A DNA stretch of 5,332 nucleotides from an uncultured Chryseolinea sp. (lineage in GTDB: Bacteria; Bacteroidota; Bacteroidia; Cytophagales; Cyclobacteriaceae). The stretch spans positions 1-5,332 of the forward strand of contig CAMLER010000396.1 in assembly GCA_946478915.1 (NCBI GenBank), written 5' to 3'. The notes beneath the pieces were generated by a model. The model was not told the DNA's origin. It did not search any database and was given only the letters and a program-made list of their open reading frames with translations. Of this stretch, positions 1 through 5,332 are shown one piece after another. How positions within the stretch are numbered: the stretch's first letter is position 1; the number at the start of each line of letters is the position of its first letter. A program made the position numbers and the translations under genes.

Positions 1-1010
1 ATTGGATGCAAAAACAACTCAGACTTAAATCGCTTATCATAATCTGATACATTCCTGATCTTAGCGTCCCTGATGGTAAGCGAGGCTTGTTCAAGATCGA
101 CTTGTTCAGCCAACTGCACATACACCTGTAACCAGTTGTTTCCCCATCCTATTTCCCTGATGTCCTTATCAACTTCGATCTGAAGAGGTGCAATGAAATC
201 TAAATCAGTTCTGAAGCTTGAGTTATCCGGCATATCTTCATATACACCAATAACTCTTAGATCAACATTATTGTCAATCCTTAGTATTTTCCCAATCGGA
301 TTTTCCGATCCAAACATTGCTTTTGCAGAAGATGAAGACAACAATATTGAAGACACATCTTCCAGCCCCGACCGTGTCCCTTGAAGCATTTTCAATGTTA
401 ACAATTCCGGACCAGCAGCCTCCATAAAATTACCTGTCATTGTAACCGCCTTACCCGGAATTGATAGGATCGAACTTTTCGGATAGGACATCACGACGTG
501 CTTAAATAAATTTCCATAGTTATCGCGCAGCTCAGAACCAAGTTGGTATGACTGGTTTGAGTACGTGTCGATGTTTCCATTAAACGTATTATGTTGTAAG
601 ACCACCGCAAGGCGATTATAATGACTGTAGCTTTTATTATACGACATCTCATCATAAACCCATAAACCAATCAATAGCGCGACAGCAATTCCCAGGGATA
701 GTCCACCTATGTTAATGAAAGAATATCCTTTATCCTTAACAATGTTTCTCCAACCGATTTTAAAATAACTTTTGTACATGGCATATTCATTAATATTATT
801 CGCCTTGGCCTTCCTAATGATGCCCGGCTTGAAAAGCGTTAATACCTGAATGATGAATTTTAAGTTCGCTTTTCGTTTACCTAACACTCTTAAGTCTTCT
901 TGATATGTCTCAATCAGGTCGCCTTCGATGTGATCTGCCAGATTAGGGCGACAATACCAGCGGAAAAACCGTAGCGCAAGTCGTGGTGGAGCATGAGGTC
1001 CCGGAACCAT
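1..1010 (-). CDS. FtsX/MacB-like ABC transporter permease with N-terminal permease-prefix domain (partial, C-terminus off the left edge)
   Basis: Translating the minus strand from the ATG at 1010-1008 gives 336 residues with no stop before the window edge. Residues about 14-40 (FFRWYC, then HIEGDL) match the short cytoplasmic prefix that precedes many Bacteroidota FtsX-type permeases sitting beside PadR genes. Residues 79-100 (YKSYFKIGWRNIVKDKGYSF) are the usual entry to the first membrane helix, about 97-118. An extracytoplasmic MacB-PCD-like region follows, with landmarks AKAMFG (229-234), NPIGK, VIGVYEDMP (about 253-261) and a W289/W293 segment. Complete relatives run to about 750-900 residues with two four-helix FtsX units, so over half is missing here. 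The start lies 3 nt after the padR stop and in the same frame, which indicates co-transcription. A second ATG at 779 would give a prefix-less permease, but the recognisable prefix supports the upstream start. No ATPase gene is visible. The substrate is unknown; this family is often placed with antimicrobial-peptide or macrolide efflux by homology only. Confidence 0.9.
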   Translation of the reverse strand, partial: MVPGPHAPPRLALRFFRWYCRPNLADHIEGDLIETYQEDLRVLGKRKANLKFIIQVLTLFKPGIIRKAKANNINEYAMYKSYFKIGWRNIVKDKGYSFINIGGLSLGIAVALLIGLWVYDEMSYNKSYSHYNRLAVVLQHNTFNGNIDTYSNQSYQLGSELRDNYGNLFKHVVMSYPKSSILSIPGKAVTMTGNFMEAAGPELLTLKMLQGTRSGLEDVSSILLSSSSAKAMFGSENPIGKILRIDNNVDLRVIGVYEDMPDNSSFRTDLDFIAPLQIEVDKDIREIGWGNNWLQVYVQLAEQVDLEQASLTIRDAKIRNVSDYDKRFKSELFLHP

Positions 1011-1013
1011 AGA

Positions 1014-1355
1014 TCAAGAGCTAAACTTTGACTCCAGTGCCAACTTCGGAATGGAGCGCCATAAATCATTGCGTGTATCCCTGGCGTATTCCATGGCCTT
1101 CCGGCCAAGTGCGGTAATCTGAAAATATTTCTTAGGCCGGCCCATCCGTTCTTGCGTCGGCTCACCATTGGTGGATTTGATATAGCCTTTGTCTTCCAAC
1201 CTAACAAGCGCTGTGTGCATAGCACCCATGCTGACATTACGTGAAAGTCTCGTCTCAATTTCCTTTTTTATGGCAACACCGTATGCCTCTTTATAGAGGA
1301 CGCCTATGGTCAGAATTACGATTTCCTCAAATTCGCCCAACTGGTATTTCTTCAT
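1014..1355 (-). CDS. PadR-family winged-helix transcriptional regulator
   Basis: This is a 113-residue protein, the usual length for the short PadR class (a winged helix plus one C-terminal dimerisation helix). Recognisable landmarks are the N-terminal helix leading into VLYKEAYGVAIKKEIE (about 19-34), the recognition-helix region SMGAMHTALVRLEDKGYI (about 42-59), and the wing ending in GRPKKYFQITALGRKAM (about 72-88). PadR proteins are cytoplasmic dimers that usually repress their own operon and respond to small molecules or membrane-acting drugs. The C-terminal helix (about 86-105) is short, as expected for this subclass. The gene starts at the ATG at 1355, with no good Shine-Dalgarno at normal spacing, and ends 3 nt before the permease start. 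It probably regulates that permease and itself. An inverted repeat 9 nt or more upstream (1364-1387) is a candidate operator. The effector cannot be read from the sequence. Confidence 0.95.
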   Translation of the reverse strand: MKKYQLGEFEEIVILTIGVLYKEAYGVAIKKEIETRLSRNVSMGAMHTALVRLEDKGYIKSTNGEPTQERMGRPKKYFQITALGRKAMEYARDTRNDLWRSIPKLALESKFSS

Positions 1356-1514
1356 AGCAAAAACTTATTTCCTAAATGTAGGATAAGAATTATGCCAAGC
1401 TTAAAAAAGTTGAAAAAAATTACGGCGAGTGCACTTTTACAATAGATGCTGTTGCAAAATCGATCGCGATTGTCCGGCTTCGATCATCCATCATTATGAT
1501 TACAGAGCGAAGAA
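1356..1514. other. AT-rich intergenic region between the S41/carbonic-anhydrase-like cluster and padR
   Basis: These 159 bp are the only substantial non-coding stretch in the window and should hold both the end of the upstream cluster and the padR promoter. On the minus strand it carries two T-runs (around 1402-1420), then TTGGCA followed by TACATTTA just upstream of padR. The latter resembles the Bacteroidota -7 box TAnnTTTG at seven of eight positions counting the two free ones, but the spacing to the TTG is shorter than usual, so the promoter is tentative. Two short perfect palindromes are present, AGTGCACT (1428-1435) and ATCGCGAT (within 1460-1470). No GC-rich hairpin followed directly by a T-run was found, so no rho-independent terminator is called for the upstream cluster. 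Confidence 0.5.
1364..1387. promoter_or_regulatory. Inverted repeat upstream of padR, candidate operator
   Basis: The core is TCCTA (1370-1374) and TAGGA (1379-1383), a perfect 5-bp inverted repeat around 4 nt. Outer CTTA (1364-1367) and TAAG (1384-1387) extend the symmetry, with two unpaired bases (TT) on the left side only. It ends 8 nt before the padR start codon on the minus strand, where PadR proteins commonly bind to repress themselves. It does not match the ATGT-(N8)-ACAT dyad known for several PadR proteins, so the assignment rests on position and symmetry. In mRNA it could also form a small hairpin in the padR leader. Confidence 0.35.
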
Positions 1515-2666
1515 TTAGGTCCGAAATTTTTCCAGGTCGATATGGTTGATAGGTATAAGGTTGACCTTAAACTTTTTCACGAACATATTCATCAACGGAT
1601 CGTTCGCGATTTTTTGCATGATGCGGGTCGTTTGCTCTTTGTCGTAACCCATCACCATCTGATCAATTAGTTTGAGATGTTTTACCGCGAAAAAAAAGCC
1701 AGCGATCACATAAGGTCCGAATGGCGTATGGGGAATATCGAACGATGTGCCGGTCATATTAAACAAGGTGTTGGGCAAGTATTCGCCTGTATGTTTAATG
1801 CCTTTGCGGGTCATGTAAAAATTTGCAGCCCTTGTCCGGGAAGCCTGTTTCGGATCGCTCATGGAAATCAATCCGGCCAACGGCGTTTGTTTTTTTGATT
1901 GATTGATCAGAAGCTCCTTCGCATGGCGATTGTTTTCTGCATGCTTCCGTACTTCCAGTTGCACAGTATCCCAAAAAGGAACAGAAGGATCCCCATCGTC
2001 CACGCGGATCAACGAATGAATTGCATAATCCTGAATTCCACTGGTTATCTTGATATTGAGAACCTTAAGTTCAGGATCTTTTGCGATTGCATTTTCTAAG
2101 CGGGTCCTTTGATGCCGGGTATGTGTCCGCAATAGATCGATGCTGCTGATCCAGTCTCCTGCAAGATATCCGTCGTAGGCATAAACTTCCCGCAACAACA
2201 TTTTAATGCTCGTGTCATTCAGAATTCTATAGGTCTTTCCCTTTACTTTTATCTCGGGTTTTTCGGCAACGATCATTTCCTCGATCTCTACACCCACAGC
2301 TGAAGCATGAAGCATTCCGCAGTTCAACGGAGATCCATCTACAATGTGCAGATCATGGACATGACTTATGTAATGGTCATTCGATTCTTCGGTAAGGTGC
2401 CCGTGCGTTTGAATATGAACAAAGTAACGCATGGGAATATTCGCGTCGTTTTTTCTCTGGACTTGCTCAAACGTTCGCTTGATATCCATCACTACATCAG
2501 GTGTGACAAACGAGCCGGCTGCCCTGATTACATGCATTTCGATCTCGATTCCTTTTTTCCTGAACGCTTCGGTTGTTTTTGAAACTGCATCCAGCTGTGT
2601 TTGACTTAGATCGCGGGCATCCGCACAACCGATCTGTATATGAACTTGTTTTTCTTTGATGGCCAT
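1515..2666 (-). CDS. Tandem beta-carbonic-anhydrase-like protein with a modified first metal site and a degenerate second domain
   Basis: This is a 383-residue protein with no signal peptide or membrane helix, so probably cytoplasmic. The first half looks like the beta-carbonic anhydrase fold: IGCADAR (12-18, with C14, D16 and R18 matching the Cys ligand and Asp-Arg dyad), VIRAAG (46-51, the family's RNAGN position), a strand ending in GH90, and NCGM (115-118). In standard beta-CAs His and Cys form HxxC; here H90 and C116 are 26 apart, separated by a His-rich stretch (H98, H102, H104, H107). The second half repeats the layout: ISMSD (267-271), NMTGTSF (303-309) and FAVKHLK leading to VMGY341. 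M269, K273, Y341 and E344 replace C, R, H and C. The distance from first motif to second is 34 residues in both halves (14 to 48, 269 to 303). CO2 hydration is possible but not assured. The start overlaps the previous stop as TAATG, suggesting translational coupling. The fold call rests on motif reading alone. Confidence 0.65.
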   Translation of the reverse strand: MAIKEKQVHIQIGCADARDLSQTQLDAVSKTTEAFRKKGIEIEMHVIRAAGSFVTPDVVMDIKRTFEQVQRKNDANIPMRYFVHIQTHGHLTEESNDHYISHVHDLHIVDGSPLNCGMLHASAVGVEIEEMIVAEKPEIKVKGKTYRILNDTSIKMLLREVYAYDGYLAGDWISSIDLLRTHTRHQRTRLENAIAKDPELKVLNIKITSGIQDYAIHSLIRVDDGDPSVPFWDTVQLEVRKHAENNRHAKELLINQSKKQTPLAGLISMSDPKQASRTRAANFYMTRKGIKHTGEYLPNTLFNMTGTSFDIPHTPFGPYVIAGFFFAVKHLKLIDQMVMGYDKEQTTRIMQKIANDPLMNMFVKKFKVNLIPINHIDLEKFRT

Positions 2667-3706
2667 TATAGTTTATGTGGGATATGAGTATCCATAAATT
2701 TCTTGCGAGTAGCCTCCCAGTTATTCAATATTTTGGCGCGGCTTTTATCCAGTTCTACCGACGTATTGTTAAATGATGTGACGGCTTTATTATAATCATC
2801 AATCGCTTTGTTGAAAGCGTTAATGTCCTCCTGCGTTCTACGATTTGATGGCTTCGAGTCAAAAGACTTCCTCAATTTTTCGAATTCTTCTTTTTTCAAC
2901 AGAAAATCGGTCATGTACGAGGCTTTGGTCAGCGCTTCGTCTTTCTGAAACTTCAAGACTTCCTTGCACGCGAGGATCAGGGATTGGTCGTCGTTGTATG
3001 ACTTCATAGTGTCCAGGCGTACCAAACCTTCAGATGAAAACCTGCCAAGGCTGTTCTTGCTTTGTTCGACGCTATTAACATCGTTATTGCGCACCGCTTC
3101 CAGCATAAGGTCTTCCTGAACATTGCTTTTAAAGAACAGGAGAAAGACCTTATTCATATAGCTATTCACCTCGCCTGCCTTTTGTAGACGCTCGGAAAGT
3201 TTTGTCGACTGACCTTCCGTCAATCTAACATTATGACGTGCAGCAAAGGTCTCATATGCGGAACGTACAGAAGCATGTGCCTCGTGCAGTTTTTCGTTTG
3301 CTTTCTCCTGAATCAGAAGATATTGCTCCATGGCGTCGTAAGAACGCTCTGCAACTTCTTCCATATCCACGATCTTATGGTAATCTTCCTTGAAAATAGT
3401 TAATAAAACGGACCAATACTGTTTGAATGCATTGCGAAGCGAGGGATCGTTTTTATAAAGCCGAAGCCTCCCACCCTCGGAGATCGCCTGACTTATCGAA
3501 TTTAAAAGTTCGGTTCGTCGTTTTTCCATCTTTCGCGCCTTTCTACCGTGCGCGACCTCGCTCATATAGGACAAATATTTTTTTTGCAAATTCTCCTCCA
3601 GCTGATTGAGAGCATTCATGTGGTCTACCGGGCTCTCTGGCATCTGCGCAAAAAGAGCTGGGTGGAGCATCAACGTCACCAGCATGCCCAACATTAAACA
3701 TTTCAT
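2666..3706 (-). CDS. Secreted, charged alpha-helical protein of unknown function
   Basis: From the ATG at 3706 the protein has 346 residues. It begins with a clear Sec signal peptide: MKC, a hydrophobic stretch (4-18), and a cleavage site after A20 (ALFA before QMPE). There is no lipobox, so it is predicted to be soluble in the periplasm or exported, not a lipoprotein. The mature part is almost entirely helix-forming and charged, with long Lys/Glu-rich stretches, for example about residues 22-75, 110-165 and 255-330, that look like helical bundles or coiled coils. It ends in a conserved-looking motif, KKFMDTHIPHKL. I faintly recall similar endings in proteins named LIC11966-family surface proteins, but this is unverified. 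The ATG is preferred over the in-frame TTG at 3712 because the signal peptide starts cleanly there, 2 nt after the peptidase stop. Its neighbour upstream is a periplasmic S41 protease, so it could be that enzyme's adaptor, inhibitor or substrate. No function can be assigned. Confidence 0.8.
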   Translation of the reverse strand: MKCLMLGMLVTLMLHPALFAQMPESPVDHMNALNQLEENLQKKYLSYMSEVAHGRKARKMEKRRTELLNSISQAISEGGRLRLYKNDPSLRNAFKQYWSVLLTIFKEDYHKIVDMEEVAERSYDAMEQYLLIQEKANEKLHEAHASVRSAYETFAARHNVRLTEGQSTKLSERLQKAGEVNSYMNKVFLLFFKSNVQEDLMLEAVRNNDVNSVEQSKNSLGRFSSEGLVRLDTMKSYNDDQSLILACKEVLKFQKDEALTKASYMTDFLLKKEEFEKLRKSFDSKPSNRRTQEDINAFNKAIDDYNKAVTSFNNTSVELDKSRAKILNNWEATRKKFMDTHIPHKL

Positions 3707-3708
3707 AG

Positions 3709-5332
3709 TCAATTTGCGGATCCCACCGCGATATAGTCACAAATAATTAAATAAGCTTCCTCCAATGAAATATCTCTCGAAAGTTTTTCGATCCACAATT
3801 CATTTTGTTTCCTTGCATAGTCGTCCATCTGCAACCGTTGTTGGCCAAAGGCATGTGCACCTATTTGGAAGGACTTTGTAGGCTTACTGTGCGATTCCTG
3901 AAGCTTCGAAAATAAGGCATCCCTCCGTTCAGATGTTTCCTGATATGCGTTCCATGAAAGCGAAATAGTATCAAGCTTATCGTTCAAGGCCGCAAATTGA
4001 AAACTGCATTCCCGCGTAAGTTGAAATGCTTCGCTTAAATTTACACGAAGGTTACTTTTGCTTCTCAATTTTTCGAGGGGTAACGGAGGCAGGGGTGTGT
4101 AGTACGTTTTCTTTGTCACAGAATCAGAAGACAGTGCGCCTGTCGCATGCGATTCACCTAAGGCTGCAAGATCGTACAAATCCGGTAACAAGATATCGGG
4201 CTTAACACCATATTTTTGCGCGGTCTTCCCTGTTACGCGGTATATTTTCATCGATGTTATCGTCGAAAATCCCCAGCCGGAATTTATATCCAACGTATGG
4301 TCTAGTTCTAACTTACCGGGCTGCATTGGCAATATCCGCTGGCCAGTAGCCTTCCCGTAGGTTTTACTGCCTACGATCACAGCACGCTTATAGTCCTGCA
4401 GCGCTGCCGCCAGAAACTCGGATGCAGATGCGCTAAGGCCGTTAACCATTAAAACGAGCGGCCCATCGTACACCGTCCCTCGATTCATGTCCTTAATGGA
4501 AACAACTTCCCCCGTTTTATCCTTGATCAAACCCATGGGACCCGCATCGATAAAAATGCCAGCCATAGCTACTGCCTCATATAAAGAGCCACCCCCGTTA
4601 AACCGAACATCCAGAATAAGGCCGTCTATATTTTCTTTCTTTAATTTCAAAATTTCTTTAGCGACATCATTGGCGCAACGCGAACTTTCTGTGCCACCCC
4701 ATGATGAATAGAAGCCAGGTAATGAAATGTATCCTATTTTTTTCTCCCCCGCGAGGATCAGGCTTTTTACAACGTTTTCCTCCGACTCCATTTTCTCCTT
4801 TTTAAGCAGAACGTTTTTGCGTAGTCCACTACCTTCCACGAGCATAAATTCCATAACAATATGATTCGACTCCATTAGCAAATCATTCAACTCCCCCCTG
4901 CTCATACTACTTACCTCAATCCATTCATTTGAACCCCATCGGATTTTTTCGATCACATCACCTGAATGCACGATGCCCGACCTCCAGGCGGCACCACCTG
5001 GTGTGAGTTCGTCAATAATCATGTCACCGCGTTCATTTTCGCTTATGGTGATTCCAAAATAATATCCCTCGGTGCCAAGGGATGTTATGTAATCGTTCAT
5101 TTCACTGAACGACAAATGAATACTATGAGGATCGAACGCAAGGCCCAATGCGCGCAAGTATAATGATGCTACATACTCCTCGTAACCCATAGGATGTTCA
5201 GCTATCCGCTGTACCGCTCTTATCGCCGACTTTTTTGTAGTGCTGCGGGCATTCGCCTCTTTCGTTTTTAAAAAGTTAGCATCGTTAACTCCGCGCGAAG
5301 ATTTTTTCAGTCGGATCAATTCATTCAGCGTT
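3709..5332 (-). CDS. S41-family carboxy-terminal processing peptidase (Prc/tail-specific protease type), partial
   Basis: The reading frame runs off the right edge, so the start lies outside the window. A TTG at 5319 is internal, since T-L-N-E is read in frame before it. Numbering from the first complete codon (5331), 540 residues are visible. DPHS (67-70) followed by LS is the typical Prc stretch before the PDZ domain, which spans about 86-175 with ELTPGGAAWRSGI and GDVIEKI. The protease domain follows: GYISLPGFY (about 200-208), LILDVRFNGGG (238-248) and the catalytic region LSASASE (299-305) through YGKATGQ. Ser302 and Lys327 form the Ser-Lys dyad, 25 residues apart as in E. coli Prc, with Asp313 in QDY, so the enzyme looks active. 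It ends with KPDILLPD and a C-terminal helical region of about 155 residues like that of Prc. The family trims C-termini of exported proteins in the periplasm. The missing N-terminus should hold the signal peptide and about 150 further residues. It lies first in the visible cluster. Confidence 0.93.
   Translation of the reverse strand, partial: TLNELIRLKKSSRGVNDANFLKTKEANARSTTKKSAIRAVQRIAEHPMGYEEYVASLYLRALGLAFDPHSIHLSFSEMNDYITSLGTEGYYFGITISENERGDMIIDELTPGGAAWRSGIVHSGDVIEKIRWGSNEWIEVSSMSRGELNDLLMESNHIVMEFMLVEGSGLRKNVLLKKEKMESEENVVKSLILAGEKKIGYISLPGFYSSWGGTESSRCANDVAKEILKLKKENIDGLILDVRFNGGGSLYEAVAMAGIFIDAGPMGLIKDKTGEVVSIKDMNRGTVYDGPLVLMVNGLSASASEFLAAALQDYKRAVIVGSKTYGKATGQRILPMQPGKLELDHTLDINSGWGFSTITSMKIYRVTGKTAQKYGVKPDILLPDLYDLAALGESHATGALSSDSVTKKTYYTPLPPLPLEKLRSKSNLRVNLSEAFQLTRECSFQFAALNDKLDTISLSWNAYQETSERRDALFSKLQESHSKPTKSFQIGAHAFGQQRLQMDDYARKQNELWIEKLSRDISLEEAYLIICDYIAVGSAN

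Noticed and set aside
193..384. Plus-strand open frame of 63 codons
   Set aside because: It lies opposite the permease frame, which has recognisable FtsX/MacB landmarks across this stretch; the plus-strand product has no family features.
914..1258. Minus-strand open frame of 114 codons overlapping padR and the permease start
   Set aside because: It is an out-of-frame shadow: both padR and the permease prefix are clearly coding in another frame over the same bases.
1441..1500. Hairpin or terminator after the carbonic-anhydrase-like gene (AATCG/CGATT arms)
   Set aside because: The stem is only 5 bp with a 4-nt loop and is AT-rich, and the T-run that follows is short and interrupted. It is too weak to call a terminator.
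1677..2582. Three plus-strand open frames opposite the carbonic-anhydrase-like gene
   Set aside because: They are antisense to a gene with conserved motifs, have no recognisable domains, and are typical antisense shadows.
3707..3712. TTG start for the helical protein at 3712, overlapping the peptidase stop
   Set aside because: The ATG at 3706, two codons later, gives a clean signal peptide and is the stronger start codon; the TTG adds only M-T in front.
3427..3740. Short frames around the start of the helical-protein gene, on both strands
   Set aside because: They conflict with the signal peptide and the end of the peptidase, which account for this sequence in the coding frames.
4487..5163. 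Two plus-strand open frames opposite the peptidase gene
   Set aside because: They are antisense to the protease and PDZ domains, whose motifs are intact, and show no features of their own.
5317..5319. TTG at 5319 as the peptidase start
   Set aside because: The frame stays open upstream to the edge, and a Prc-type enzyme needs a signal peptide and an N-terminal domain before this point.

Overview
The window holds five genes, all read from the minus strand, with two cut by the window edges. Codon use, the lack of Shine-Dalgarno sequences, moderate GC, the Prc-type S41 peptidase and especially the PadR regulator paired with a 'prefix-domain' FtsX/MacB-like permease point to the phylum Bacteroidota, probably a Cytophagales-like or Chitinophaga-like soil or freshwater bacterium. 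This is inferred from gene style; no rRNA or other marker gene is present.

In the direction of transcription (right to left), the first block is a tight three-gene cluster. It starts with an S41 carboxy-terminal processing peptidase (3709-5332, N-terminus outside the window). A secreted, highly charged, helical protein of unknown function follows (2666-3706, 2 nt after the peptidase stop). The third gene encodes a 383-residue cytoplasmic protein (1515-2666), which overlaps the second gene by one base (TAATG). I read this third protein as two beta-carbonic-anhydrase-like domains in tandem. The first keeps the C-x-D-x-R signature and a GH...CG pair, but has a His-rich insertion of about 23 residues between the His and the Cys. 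The second keeps the fold landmarks but has lost every metal ligand. It is the most unusual item in the window.

A 159-bp AT-rich intergenic stretch (1356-1514) separates this cluster from a second transcription unit. It contains an inverted repeat just upstream of padR that could be an operator. The second unit is a PadR-family winged-helix regulator (1014-1355) followed after 3 nt by an FtsX/MacB-type ABC permease carrying the N-terminal 'permease prefix' segment (1-1010, C-terminus outside the window). This pairing is common in Bacteroidota and is probably a self-contained, PadR-controlled export or stress module.

The spacing suggests that the three genes of the first cluster are made together: a periplasmic protease, a secreted helical partner or substrate, and a cytoplasmic carbonic-anhydrase-like protein. 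No established pathway known to me joins these three, so any joint function is a hypothesis. No RNA genes, mobile elements, CRISPR arrays or clear rho-independent terminators were seen.
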